From DAOUKH01 sp965261455 (lineage in GTDB: Bacteria > Chloroflexota > Dehalococcoidia > SHYB01), in the NCBI GenBank assembly GCA_965261455.1, contig OZ253453.1:806001-870000 (forward strand): 64,000 nt of DNA, read 5' to 3'. Of the stretch, positions 53,972-62,258 are shown in pieces; position 1 is the stretch's first letter; every line of letters begins with the position of its first letter. Below the pieces are notes generated by a model that was given only the letters and a program-made list of their open reading frames with translations, searched no databases and had not been told where the DNA came from. Made by a program: the position numbers and the translations under genes.

Positions 53972-54107
53972 TTGTGGGCCTTCAGAAGACGGTGGGCCGG
54001 GCGTCGGTGGTCATGACGTTCTCCCTTGCCGCAATCCTCCCCCTTTGGGGAGCTTCGCGCAACGGGGCGGCGGGACACCACGAGAGAGGGAGAAAGGCCG
54101 GAGGGGA

Positions 54108-54132
54108 GGGCGCCCACAAGGGGCGCCCCTAC
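54108..54132. repeat. inverted element GGGCGCCC-ACAAG-GGGCGCCC
   Basis: This is the same short inverted element as at 8453-8477 and 16587-16611. It lies just upstream of the cofD promoter region. Confidence 0.75.
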
Positions 54133-54158
54133 GGGGAAAGGCGCGTCGCCGGAGCGTT

Positions 54159-55229
54159 GTGCTAGAATCGTTCCCTGTCAGGAAGCGACGGCCCCATCGC
54201 GGGCGCCCGGCCGAAGGCGGACCCGACATCGACGAGAGACAGCCGAGCGCGCTCCGGGTAGCGGCCCTCGCCGGAGGCGTGGGCGGCGCCAAGCTATCCT
54301 GGGGCCTGAGCCGCGCGATGGACCCGGCGCGGCTCACGGTGATCTCGAACACCGGCGACGACGAAACCTTCTATGGACTCCACGTCTCACCCGACCTCGA
54401 CACGCAGATGTACACCCTCGCGGGGCTGGTCCACGAGGAGCGGGGGTGGGGTCTCGCCGGAGAGACCTTCCATGCCATCGAGATGTTCCGCCGCTACGGC
54501 GAGGAAAGCTGGTTCTCGCTAGGCGACCTCGACCTCGTCACCCACGTCCTTCGAACGCGTATGCTCCGCGACGGCCACTCCCTCACGCAGATCACCCACG
54601 ACCTCTCACGGCGCCTCGGCGTGCCCTGCGGCCTCGCGCCCGCCACCGACGACCCCCTCCGCACGACCATCGCGACGCGGGGCGGCCCTCTCTCGCTCCA
54701 AAGCTACTTCGTTGAGCACAAGTGCGAGCCCGTCGCCACCGGCGTCTCCTACGAGGGAAGCGCCGACGCCGCGCCATCGCCCGCCGCGACTAGCGCCCTC
54801 GACGAGGCCGACGCCATCGTCTTCTGCCCCTCTAACCCCGTGATCAGCATCGCGCCCATTCTTGCCGTCCCCGGAATCCGCGAGCGCGTGGCGCACTTCC
54901 GCGGGCCCCGCGTCGCCGTCAGCCCCCTGGTGGGGGGACGGGCGCTGCGCGGCCCCGCCGCCAAGCTCATGGCCGAACTCGGCGAGGACGTGAGCAGCGC
55001 GGGCGTCGCCGAGCGCCTCGTTGGACTCTGCGACGTCCTCATCATCGACCACGAAGACGCCGGCGAAGCGGAAGCGGTGCGCGCGCGGGGGATCGAGCCG
55101 GTCACGCGCGCCACGGTCATGAACGACGCCGCCTCGAAGGAGCGCCTGGCCCGCGAGGTGCTGGACATCATCGAAGCCCGCATGGGCCTGGAAGACCCCG
55201 CCGCGAGCCGTCAAGGGACCGCCCGATGA
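54159..55229 (+). CDS. cofD: 2-phospho-L-lactate transferase CofD (F420 biosynthesis)
   Basis: CofD/FbiA joins an activated lactate-type unit (LPPG/EPPG) to the deazaflavin Fo. LAGGVGGAKLSWGL, VISNTGDDE, GLHVSPDLDTQMYTLAG and FCPSNPVISIAPI are diagnostic. The start is uncertain: the only in-frame common start is the GTG at 54159, yet TAGAAT at 54163-54168 looks like a -10 box inside it. The true start may be a rare codon near 54234, just before the conserved LRVAALAGG. The stop overlaps cofC by 4 bases. The longer frame upstream (from 53484) is antisense to the sugar dehydrogenase and not real. Confidence 0.93.
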   Translation: MLESFPVRKRRPHRGRPAEGGPDIDERQPSALRVAALAGGVGGAKLSWGLSRAMDPARLTVISNTGDDETFYGLHVSPDLDTQMYTLAGLVHEERGWGLAGETFHAIEMFRRYGEESWFSLGDLDLVTHVLRTRMLRDGHSLTQITHDLSRRLGVPCGLAPATDDPLRTTIATRGGPLSLQSYFVEHKCEPVATGVSYEGSADAAPSPAATSALDEADAIVFCPSNPVISIAPILAVPGIRERVAHFRGPRVAVSPLVGGRALRGPAAKLMAELGEDVSSAGVAERLVGLCDVLIIDHEDAGEAEAVRARGIEPVTRATVMNDAASKERLAREVLDIIEARMGLEDPAASRQGTAR

Positions 55230-55909
55230 CCGCCGGCCCTATCATCTGCCTCGTCCCGATGAAACCGCTGGCGAGCGCCAAACGGCGCCTGCGACGCGTC
55301 CTCGACCCCCGATCAAGGGCCGCGCTCGCCCTCCTGATGCTCGACCACGTGCTCGGCGCGGCCGCCGCGACTCCCGAAATCGCGGAGACACGAGTCGTGG
55401 GCGGCGACCGCTGGGTGCGCGACGCCGCCACACGGCGCGGCGCGACGTGGCTCGGCGACGCGGCGGCGCTCAACCTCGCCCTCGAAAGGGCGGCGCGCGG
55501 CGCCTACGACGACGGCGCCGCGGCCGTGCTCATCCTGCCCGCCGACTTGGGCCTAATCGCGCCCGGTGACATCACCTTCATCGCCGGGGCCTCCCACGGA
55601 CTCAGCCGGACCGTACTCGCCAAGGCGGCCCGCGATCGGGGCACCAACGCATTGCTCGCCCCCCGCGGCATGCTGCCGCCGCTGCGCTTCGGCAAGGACA
55701 GTTTCCCCGCCCACGCCGACCTCTGCCGCAGCGCCGGTATTCCCTGCGAAGTCATCGACCGCCCCGGCCTCGCCTTCGACCTCGACACCCCCTACGGGAT
55801 CGGCATCTACCGCGCGGCGCGGCCCACCCTCGACGCCGACCTCGACCCCTGGCGGCAACGGCTCCCCGAAGACGCATTCCAATCCCGCGCCGAGGAAACG
55901 CCCGCGTGA
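55226..55909 (+). CDS. cofC: phospholactate/PEP guanylyltransferase CofC
   Basis: This 227-residue nucleotidyltransferase makes the GDP-activated three-carbon unit used by CofD. LVPMKPLASAKRRLRRVLDP is the nucleotide-binding N-terminus; ILPADLGLIAPGDI holds the metal aspartate and the C-terminal GLAFDLDTPYGI is typical. It overlaps cofD and the next gene by 4 bases each. The cofE and Fo synthase genes are not in the window. Confidence 0.92.
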   Translation: MTAGPIICLVPMKPLASAKRRLRRVLDPRSRAALALLMLDHVLGAAAATPEIAETRVVGGDRWVRDAATRRGATWLGDAAALNLALERAARGAYDDGAAAVLILPADLGLIAPGDITFIAGASHGLSRTVLAKAARDRGTNALLAPRGMLPPLRFGKDSFPAHADLCRSAGIPCEVIDRPGLAFDLDTPYGIGIYRAARPTLDADLDPWRQRLPEDAFQSRAEETPA

Positions 55910-56895
55910 GCGCACCCCTCCTGGGACTGCTGCTGCCCACGCGCGGCCTGCTCCTCGGGGAGGGCGGCGTCAATGGCAGGGAGTCCGCCACTTCCGTCCT
56001 CGACTTGGCCGAGCGCGCCGAAGCGCTTGGCTTCGACTCCGTGTGGGCCGGCGACAGCCTCGTCGCCAAGCCGCGGCTTGAACCCCTCGCTACCCTGGCG
56101 GCGGTGGCAGCGCGCACGACTCGTGTTCGTTTGGGCACGTCGGTGCTGCTAGCGCCGCTCCGTTCGCCCGTCCTGCTAGCGCAGACCGCGACCGCGGTAG
56201 ACGTGCTCTCCGGCGGGCGCCTCGACCTCGGCGTCGGTGTCGGCGGCGCATTCAACGAGGCCCAACGCAACGAATGGCTCGCCGCGGGCGTCGATCCGAA
56301 GGAGCGCGGCGCCCGCATGACCGAGATCGTCCGGCTCTGCAAGCGCCTCTGGACCGAGGACGGCGTGACCCACGAGGGCCGCTTCCATACCGTCCGCGAC
56401 GCCTCGCTCAACCCGAAGCCTGTCCAGCCGGGCGGCGTCCCTTTGCTCCTCGCGAGCCATCTCGCCACGGGCGGCGACGCCCAATACCGCCGCGCCGGCC
56501 GCTACGCCGACGGCGTGATCGGCATCTCCGACTCGCCCGAGGACTTCGCCGAGGTGCTGCGCCGCGTCCGTGGCCACGCCGAGGTGTCGGGGCGCGACCC
56601 CAACGCGCTGCGCGCCGTCTTCTACGTCACGGTCAACATCCGCGCCGACGAGCAGGCGGCGACCGCCGAGGCCGACGACTTTATCCGCCGTTACTACGGC
56701 CTGAACTTCTGGGCCGACAAGTGGGGCCCGTTCGCCGGACCGGAGGCCGTTGCCCGCCGTCTGGCCGAGTACGCCGCAGCCGGAGCGCAAGAGATCGTGG
56801 TGCGCTTCGCCTCGTTCGACCAGCAGGACCAGGCCGAAACCTTCATCAGCAACGTAGCGCCAATCATCCGCGAGGCGCGCGTCACCGATCGGTGA
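55906..56895 (+). CDS. luciferase-like (LLM) F420-dependent oxidoreductase
   Basis: The GTG at 55906 overlaps the cofC stop. The 329-residue protein has the LLM marks LGFDSVWAGDSLVAKPRLEP, LGTSVLLAPLRSPVLLAQTA, SGGRLDLGVGVGGAFNE and AGAQEIVVRF. Its coupling to cofD-cofC is direct evidence that this LLM family uses F420 here. It probably oxidises or reduces a small substrate in the same transcript unit. Confidence 0.9.
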   Translation: MSAPLLGLLLPTRGLLLGEGGVNGRESATSVLDLAERAEALGFDSVWAGDSLVAKPRLEPLATLAAVAARTTRVRLGTSVLLAPLRSPVLLAQTATAVDVLSGGRLDLGVGVGGAFNEAQRNEWLAAGVDPKERGARMTEIVRLCKRLWTEDGVTHEGRFHTVRDASLNPKPVQPGGVPLLLASHLATGGDAQYRRAGRYADGVIGISDSPEDFAEVLRRVRGHAEVSGRDPNALRAVFYVTVNIRADEQAATAEADDFIRRYYGLNFWADKWGPFAGPEAVARRLAEYAAAGAQEIVVRFASFDQQDQAETFISNVAPIIREARVTDR

Positions 56896-56922
56896 CGCGC
56901 GGTCCAACGCGAAGGAGTACCG

Positions 56923-57951
56923 ATGTCGAGAACGATGCTTCAGTGGGGGAGACGCCCCTCTAGAGGGAGGGTCCTACTCGCCGCCCTCATGTCGATACTC
57001 GCCGCCGCGCTCGCGGTGGCCGCATGCGGGTCCGACGAGCCTGATCAGGTCAAGTTCATGGCCGGCTTCAAGCCCCAGGCCAACCTTCCTTTCGCCGCCG
57101 CTTACGTGGCGGAGAAACAGGGCTACTTCGCCGATGAGGGTCTCGAAGTCGAGATACTTCACTCCCAGGGCGGGCAGCACATTCCCCTGCTCGCTTCCGG
57201 CGAGATCGACGTCGCCACGGCCGACGCCGGCGATGTCCTCCAGCGCAACGCCGACGGCGTCCCTATCACCGCCGTCACGCTCTTCGGGCAGCGGGGACAG
57301 CAGGCCTTTATTGCACTCGAATCCTCCGGCATCGCCGCGCCGCGCGATTGGGAAGGCAAGCGCTTCGGCTACAAGGGGACGGTGCCGCCGGCCTACCTCG
57401 CTATCCTCGAAACCGCGGGCGTCGACCGGTCGACCATCGAGGAGATCCGCGTCGGCTACGATGCCCGCATCCTCAGCCAGGGCCAGATCGACGTGCTCGC
57501 CGTCTTCAAGTCGAACGAGCCCAACATCCTGGCGGGCCTCGGCTTCCCCGTCACCGTCTTTGACCCCGCCGACTTCGGCGTGCCGCAGCTCGGCCTCACC
57601 TACGTCGTCAACAGCGACAGCCTTGATGAGAAGTCCGACGTGATCGAGCGGTTCGTCGCGGCGACGCTGCGGGCCGTGGAGTTCGCCATGGAAAACGAGG
57701 AGGCGACGCTCGACATCATCCTCGAGTTCGCCCCCTTGGAGGACCGCGAGCACCAGCGCTTCATGCTGCGGCAGGAGCTCGCCAACGCGCAGAGCGACCT
57801 GACCGCCGAACGCGGCGTGGGGACGATGACGGAGGCGCAGTGGCAGGCGCTCCACGACCACCTGACCGCGTTCGACGCGCTGTCGGCACCCGTGGACGTG
57901 GGGAACGTCTTCGACGCCCGATTTGTCGAGGCCGCCCACGACGGCGGGTAG
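56923..57951 (+). CDS. ABC transporter substrate-binding lipoprotein (NMT1/THI5-like)
   Basis: The 342-residue protein has a signal peptide with lipobox VAAC, then a type II periplasmic-binding fold. FKPQANLPFAAAYVAEKQGY, then GLEVEILHSQGGQHIPLLASG and IDVATADAGD are the NMT1/SsuA-like start. Such proteins bind pyrimidine precursors, sulfonates or nitriles for import. No ATPase or permease is adjacent. AAGGAG precedes the ATG. Confidence 0.9.
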   Translation: MSRTMLQWGRRPSRGRVLLAALMSILAAALAVAACGSDEPDQVKFMAGFKPQANLPFAAAYVAEKQGYFADEGLEVEILHSQGGQHIPLLASGEIDVATADAGDVLQRNADGVPITAVTLFGQRGQQAFIALESSGIAAPRDWEGKRFGYKGTVPPAYLAILETAGVDRSTIEEIRVGYDARILSQGQIDVLAVFKSNEPNILAGLGFPVTVFDPADFGVPQLGLTYVVNSDSLDEKSDVIERFVAATLRAVEFAMENEEATLDIILEFAPLEDREHQRFMLRQELANAQSDLTAERGVGTMTEAQWQALHDHLTAFDALSAPVDVGNVFDARFVEAAHDGG

Positions 57952-58037
57952 AAGAGCGTGAGGGGCCGCGCCTTGACAGTGTCGGAGCGTCGGGGCTAGG
58001 CTGCTTCTGCCTCCCACTTCCTGAAACGGCCCTCCAT

Positions 58038-59183
58038 ATGACCGACAAAGCGCTTGCAGGTCAGACCGCCATCGTAGGCATCGCGACGAGCGACTTCCAC
58101 GAGTTGTACCAGACCCGCGACCCCGAGCGCACCCGCGAAGAGCTTGCCATTCACGTCCTGCGGGACGCCTGCGACGACGCCGGGATCGACGTGGGGCAGA
58201 TCGACGGGCTCATCGTCGGCGGCAACCAGTTCTACGAGCCGTTCGCCTACCGCTCCGGCCTCACCGACGTGCGCTTCCTCGCGGGCTATCCCTCGGCGGG
58301 GCGCATGTGCACCGTCGCCCTCATTCACGCGGCGATGGCGGTGCATCATGGGCTCGCCGACTACGTGGCGTTGTTCAACTCGGTGACCTTCCGCAGCCAG
58401 GCGCAGGTCTTTGGCGGCGGCCCTACCCAGGGCGACCTCTACGACTCGATCTACGGCATGGCCTCCCCCGGGGCGCAGTACTCGCTTGGCTTCACCCGAT
58501 ACCAGCACCTCTACGGCGGGACCGAGCGCGATCTCGGCGCGATCCCGGTGGCCTTCCGCAAGCACGCCTCGATGAACCCCAAGGCGGTGATGCAGAAGCC
58601 GTTCACCATCGACGAATACCTCGAAGCCCGCTTCGTGGCCAAGCCCCTGCGCCTGTTCGACTACTGCCTGGTCAACGACGGCGCCGTGCTCTACATCGTC
58701 ACCTCCACCGAGCGCGCCAAGGACCTCAAGCACACGCCGGTGCTCATCCAGGGCGCGGCGGAACGGGCCACCATCCGCGAGCAGTACGTCGACCCCGACT
58801 TCTGGTTCGAGGCGTGCGCCTCCATGCGGAAGGACATGCTCGACCCGCTCGGCGTCGGCCTCGGCGACATCGACGCGCTGCAGGCCTACGACAACTTCAG
58901 CGTGTCCGCGCTGTGGGGGCTCGAAGGCTTCGGCTTCGCGCCGCGCGGCGAGGGGCTCCAGTGGGTACAGGACGGGCGTATCGAGCTCGGGGGCGAGTAC
59001 CCCATGAACACGAGCGGCGGCATGTTGAGCGAGGCCTATCTCCAAGGGTGGAACAATCACGCCGAGGCGGTGCGCCAGTTGCGCTGGGAGGCCGGCGAGC
59101 GCCAGGTGCCCAACTGCCGCAACATCCTGTACTGGTGCCTCTCCGCCGTGCCCAACGCCTCGCTCTTGGCGAGAGGCGACTAG
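58038..59183 (+). CDS. thiolase-like protein (SCP2/Ltp2-type), no obvious catalytic Cys
   Basis: I start at 58038 (MTDKALAGQTAIVGI, 381 residues). GIATSDFHELYQT and GIDVGQIDGLIVGGNQFYEP are thiolase N-terminal marks, and NTSGGMLSEAYLQGWNNHAE is the C-terminal one. Where thiolases have the nucleophilic Cys, the segment SAGRMCTVALIHAA appears to lack it at the aligned position. This resembles Ltp2-type retro-aldolases of steroid side-chain degradation, which work with a DUF35 protein. The DUF35 gene follows immediately. Aldol cleavage rather than thiolysis is therefore possible. Confidence 0.88.
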   Translation: MTDKALAGQTAIVGIATSDFHELYQTRDPERTREELAIHVLRDACDDAGIDVGQIDGLIVGGNQFYEPFAYRSGLTDVRFLAGYPSAGRMCTVALIHAAMAVHHGLADYVALFNSVTFRSQAQVFGGGPTQGDLYDSIYGMASPGAQYSLGFTRYQHLYGGTERDLGAIPVAFRKHASMNPKAVMQKPFTIDEYLEARFVAKPLRLFDYCLVNDGAVLYIVTSTERAKDLKHTPVLIQGAAERATIREQYVDPDFWFEACASMRKDMLDPLGVGLGDIDALQAYDNFSVSALWGLEGFGFAPRGEGLQWVQDGRIELGGEYPMNTSGGMLSEAYLQGWNNHAEAVRQLRWEAGERQVPNCRNILYWCLSAVPNASLLARGD

Positions 59184-59187
59184 AACC

Positions 59188-59598
59188 GTGACCTACGAGA
59201 AGCCGCTGCCGCGCATCACCAAGGAAGACCGCCCCTTCTGGGAGGCCGCCAAGCGGCACGTGCTCGTCCTCCCCAAGTGCCGGGGCTGCGGCCACGTCTC
59301 CTTCCCGCCGTACGTCGCCTGCTCGAAGTGCCTCTCGTTCGACCGCGATTGGATCGAGGCGAGCGGGCGCGGCAAGGTCTGGGGCTACATCGAGATGCGC
59401 CAGCCCTATATCAAGTCGTTCGAGGACGACCTGCCGTATAATGTCGTCCTGGTCGAGCTGGAAGAGGGGCCGTTTATGTACAGCAACGTCACCGGCATCC
59501 CCAGCGACGAGATCAAGCCCGACCTGCCCTTGGAGGCGTACTTCGAGGACGTCACCGACGAGATTACATTGATCAAATTTAGGCCCAGGCAAGAATAA
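59188..59598 (+). CDS. Zn-ribbon/OB-fold DUF35 protein
   Basis: The GTG at 59188 gives 136 residues. Four cysteines in a C-x2-C ... C-x2-C arrangement (residues about 31-49) form the rubredoxin-like zinc ribbon; an OB-fold beta barrel follows (GKVWGYIEM, NVVLVELEEGPFMYSNVTG). DUF35 proteins are partners of thiolase-like enzymes; the 4-base gap after 58038-59183 supports a complex with that product. Confidence 0.9.
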   Translation: MTYEKPLPRITKEDRPFWEAAKRHVLVLPKCRGCGHVSFPPYVACSKCLSFDRDWIEASGRGKVWGYIEMRQPYIKSFEDDLPYNVVLVELEEGPFMYSNVTGIPSDEIKPDLPLEAYFEDVTDEITLIKFRPRQE

Positions 59599-59621
59599 CC
59601 GCCCGGCCGCAGAGGTAACCC

Positions 59622-59723
59622 ATGATCCCCTGGGAAATCGGTCTCGGCATCCTCATCGCCGCTATCGTGATCTTCGGCTTCTACTTGTGGAACACCCCGA
59701 AGGACCGGATCAAGGACAAGTAG
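59622..59723 (+). CDS. 33-residue single-span membrane protein
   Basis: The ATG at 59622 is preceded by AGAGG. The peptide starts MIPWEIGLGILIAAIV, has one hydrophobic segment of about 19 residues, and ends in a charged tail PKDRIKDK. It falls below usual gene-calling thresholds. Its position between the two thiolase/DUF35 modules, 23 bases after one gene and 10 bases before the next, supports it being a real operon member. It may anchor the enzyme modules to the membrane; that is a guess. Confidence 0.6.
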   Translation: MIPWEIGLGILIAAIVIFGFYLWNTPKDRIKDK

Positions 59724-59733
59724 CCGCCCGCCG

Positions 59734-60918
59734 ATGCCCAAGCACCCCCTCCACGACGTCGCCATCGCCGGCGTCTACAACACCAAGCAGGCCCGCATCC
59801 TCGAAGGGTATACGTCGCCCACGATCACGCTGGAAGCCATTCGCGGCGTCATCGAGGAATCGGGGATCGACGGCGCGGAGATCGACGGGGTCTCCGTCGG
59901 CGGGGGCGTCCTCAACACCGGCCAGTTCACCTACTTGTTCGGCGCCGGTCCGGCGTGGCGCGGACAGGGCGAAGGCCGGGGCATAGCAGCCATCCTGGAG
60001 GCGGCTTCCGCCATCGCGACCGGCCAATGCACCACGGCGCTGGTCGCGGCGGGCTCGGCGAACGTCTACACCGCGCGCGAATCGACGGCGCCCTGGACGC
60101 GCCCCGGCAACGAGTTCGTCGCGTCCTGGGGACTCTTCACCGCCGCCGAGTTCGCCCTCATCGCGCGCCGCCACATGCACACCTACGGCACGACGCCGGA
60201 GCACCTCGCCACCGTCTCCGCCACCATCCGCAACAACGGCCACATCAACCCCGACGCCGTCTACTACGGCCGCGGCCCCTTCGAGCCCAAGGACATTCTG
60301 GACTCGCGCATGGTGGCCGATCCCTACCACCTGCTCGACTGCGCCATGACCTCCGAAGGCGGCTGCGCCCTCATACTGACCACGGCGGAGCGCGCCCGCG
60401 ACGCCAAGAACAAGCCCGCCTACATCCTCGGCGGGGGCCGCGACGGCTTCGGCCCCTCCTACCACCACCCGCCCGCCTTCGACCTGAAGGGGCGGGCGGG
60501 CGCGTCGTACCCCAACGGCTGGGTCGGCCGCCAGGCGGCGGAGCGCAGCTTCGCCATGGCCGGCATCGGGCCCAACGACGTCGACGTCTGCGAGTTCTAC
60601 GACCCCTTCTCGTTCGAAATCATCCGCCAGTTCGAGGCCTACGGCTTCTGCGGCGAGGGCGAGGGCGGCGACTTCATCATGGACGGCACCATCGCGCCCG
60701 GCGGCCGCTTCCCCATCACCACCGACGGCGGCCTGATGTCGTTCAGCCACGGCGGCGCGGCGGTGCAACTGCTCCAGCGCGCCATCCGCGGCGTCCACCA
60801 ACTGCGGGGGCAGTGCCCCACCAACCAGGTCGAAGGGGCCGAGGTGGCGATGTCAACCAACGGTGGGGCCGGCGCTCTTTTCACCGACGTGATGATCTTA
60901 GGATCGGAGCAGCCGTGA
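59734..60918 (+). CDS. thiolase-like protein (SCP2/Ltp2-type), second copy
   Basis: The 394-residue protein begins PLHDVAIAGVYNTKQARILE and has IDGAEIDGVSVGGGV and a MTSEGGCALILTT block typical of SCP2 thiolases. The C-terminal GLMSFSHGGAAVQLLQRAI is the usual active-site His region. The segment at the nucleophile position (EGRGIAAILEAASAI) has no Cys. It is followed by its own DUF35 gene with a 4-base overlap, as in the module at 58038-59598. Confidence 0.88.
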   Translation: MPKHPLHDVAIAGVYNTKQARILEGYTSPTITLEAIRGVIEESGIDGAEIDGVSVGGGVLNTGQFTYLFGAGPAWRGQGEGRGIAAILEAASAIATGQCTTALVAAGSANVYTARESTAPWTRPGNEFVASWGLFTAAEFALIARRHMHTYGTTPEHLATVSATIRNNGHINPDAVYYGRGPFEPKDILDSRMVADPYHLLDCAMTSEGGCALILTTAERARDAKNKPAYILGGGRDGFGPSYHHPPAFDLKGRAGASYPNGWVGRQAAERSFAMAGIGPNDVDVCEFYDPFSFEIIRQFEAYGFCGEGEGGDFIMDGTIAPGGRFPITTDGGLMSFSHGGAAVQLLQRAIRGVHQLRGQCPTNQVEGAEVAMSTNGGAGALFTDVMILGSEQP

Positions 60919-61334
60919 GCCTCACCCGACCGCAGCCGGGCACGATTCCCCTGCCGCAACCCACGGTCTTCTCGCAGCCGTTCTGGGACGCCTGCAAGCG
61001 CGGCGAGCTCACCTTCCAGCGCTGCAACGACTGCGAAGGGATCGTCTTCATTCCCCAGCCGGCCTGCACCCACTGCCTCTCGACGGACCTGCGCTGGGAG
61101 CGCAGCGCGGGCAAGGGCGCCGTCTATAGCTGGACCGTCGTCTGGCGCCCCCAGACGCCCGCCTTCGAGATCCCCTACGCCATCTCCATCGTCGACGTGG
61201 ACGAGGGCTACCAGATGATGACCAACATCATCGGCATCGATCCCGCCACGCTAGAAGTGGGCCAGCGCGTCGAAGTCTCCTTCCACGAGATGAACGACGA
61301 AATCACGATGCCCTACTTCCGCCCGGCGGCCTAG
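60915..61334 (+). CDS. Zn-ribbon/OB-fold DUF35 protein, second copy
   Basis: The GTG at 60915 overlaps the thiolase-like stop (GTGA); the product has 139 residues. The zinc ribbon reads FQRCNDCEG then PACTHC, and the OB fold follows (GAVYSWTVVW, GYQMMTNIIG). It is the likely obligate partner of 59734-60918. Confidence 0.9.
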   Translation: MSLTRPQPGTIPLPQPTVFSQPFWDACKRGELTFQRCNDCEGIVFIPQPACTHCLSTDLRWERSAGKGAVYSWTVVWRPQTPAFEIPYAISIVDVDEGYQMMTNIIGIDPATLEVGQRVEVSFHEMNDEITMPYFRPAA

Positions 61335-61411
61335 CGGCTCCGCCTGTCGCCTACGGGCGTCTTCTGGGCACGCTGTACGAGCCAATGTCTGCGCCGTGAG
61401 GGAGGACAACG

Positions 61412-61915
61412 ATGCCGACGGGACAGATCGTCCAAGTCAACGTCAAGCCTGAGGGGTCGGGGCGGCCCGGCCTGCCCAAGAAGCCCGTCGAATCGGCCCG
61501 GGCGACCGCCGGCGGGCTCGAAGGCGATTTCAACCACTACCGCACCTACAGCAAGGGGGGCGATCCCGACAACGCCTTGATGATCATGACCACCGGGGCC
61601 ATCGAGGACCTGAACCGCGAGGGCTGGCCGGTGCGGGCGGGGGACATCGGCGAGAACGTCACCATCTCCGGCGTCGCCTACGGCGACTTCGAGCCGGGGC
61701 GGCGGGTGCGCGTCGGCGGGGCGACCGTCGAAATCACTAAGGCGGCCAATCCCTGCGCCAACCTGTACACGCTGCCCTATGTCGGCGAGGAGCGCGGCCC
61801 GGCATTCCTCAAGACCATGATGGGGCGCCGCGGCTGGTACGCCCGCGTGATCGAAGCGGGCGAGGTCGCCCCCGGCGGGCCCGTCCAGCTGATCAGCGAA
61901 GGCGAGAGCGCCTAG
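61412..61915 (+). CDS. MOSC domain protein
   Basis: The 167-residue protein is a MOSC beta-barrel protein (molybdenum cofactor sulfurase C-terminal-like). KKPVESARATAGGLEGDFNH is the common N-terminal block, AGDIGENVTISG the core and GATVEITKAANPCANL holds the conserved cysteine thought to carry sulfur. GGGAGGA precedes the ATG. It may transfer sulfur or bind molybdopterin-type compounds. Free-standing members are mostly uncharacterised. Confidence 0.9.
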   Translation: MPTGQIVQVNVKPEGSGRPGLPKKPVESARATAGGLEGDFNHYRTYSKGGDPDNALMIMTTGAIEDLNREGWPVRAGDIGENVTISGVAYGDFEPGRRVRVGGATVEITKAANPCANLYTLPYVGEERGPAFLKTMMGRRGWYARVIEAGEVAPGGPVQLISEGESA

Positions 61916-61984
61916 CAGCCTCCCTTGCGTTCGGCGCCCTATCGGCGCTATCGTACAGGTAAGCAAGAAAGGAGGTGGTCAATT

Positions 61985-62026
61985 TTGAAACATGCTCAAC
62001 GGACTAGCGAGGTGCTTACCCCGTAA
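61985..62026 (+). CDS. possible 13-codon leader peptide
   Basis: A near-perfect ribosome site AAAGGAGGTGGTC is followed 8 bases later by TTG and 12 further codons (MKHAQRTSEVLTP) to TAA at 62026. The site is stronger than that of most genes in the window but no normal gene uses it. The stop lies inside the first helix of the RNA structure described next, as in attenuators. Function is inference. Confidence 0.4.
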   Translation: MKHAQRTSEVLTP

Positions 62027-62151
62027 GCGGAAGCCGGAGAAGGACACGCTCACCGGTGTTCCGCGAAGGAATACCAAGGTAAGCACTGGGGCCCCGAAGT
62101 TCTCGGTAGAAGTCCGCCGAGACGGCCGCAAGGCCGAAACGCTTCGGGGCC
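62012..62151 (+). ncRNA. structured leader or small RNA with 3-way junction
   Basis: GTGCTTACC (62012-62020) pairs perfectly with GGTAAGCAC (62078-62086), enclosing a second hairpin. GGCCCCGAAG (62090-62099) pairs perfectly with CTTCGGGGCC (62142-62151), enclosing TCTCGG/CCGAGA and CGGCC-GCAA-GGCCG with a GNRA loop. A TTTGCTATTT tract follows, so the outer helix may act as a terminator. I do not recognise a known riboswitch class. Confidence 0.5.
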
Positions 62152-62258
62152 TTTGCTATTTCGCGACGTTGCGCTACTAAAGCCGGACGGGGAACAAACG
62201 GCGGCCTTGCGGCGTCATACAGATGAGCACAGTGCTTATGGGGAGGAACCTCCTGCGG

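Noticed and set aside
53484..54158. N-terminal extension of cofD
   Set aside because: It is antisense to the sugar dehydrogenase gene and covers repeats; no CofD has such an extension.
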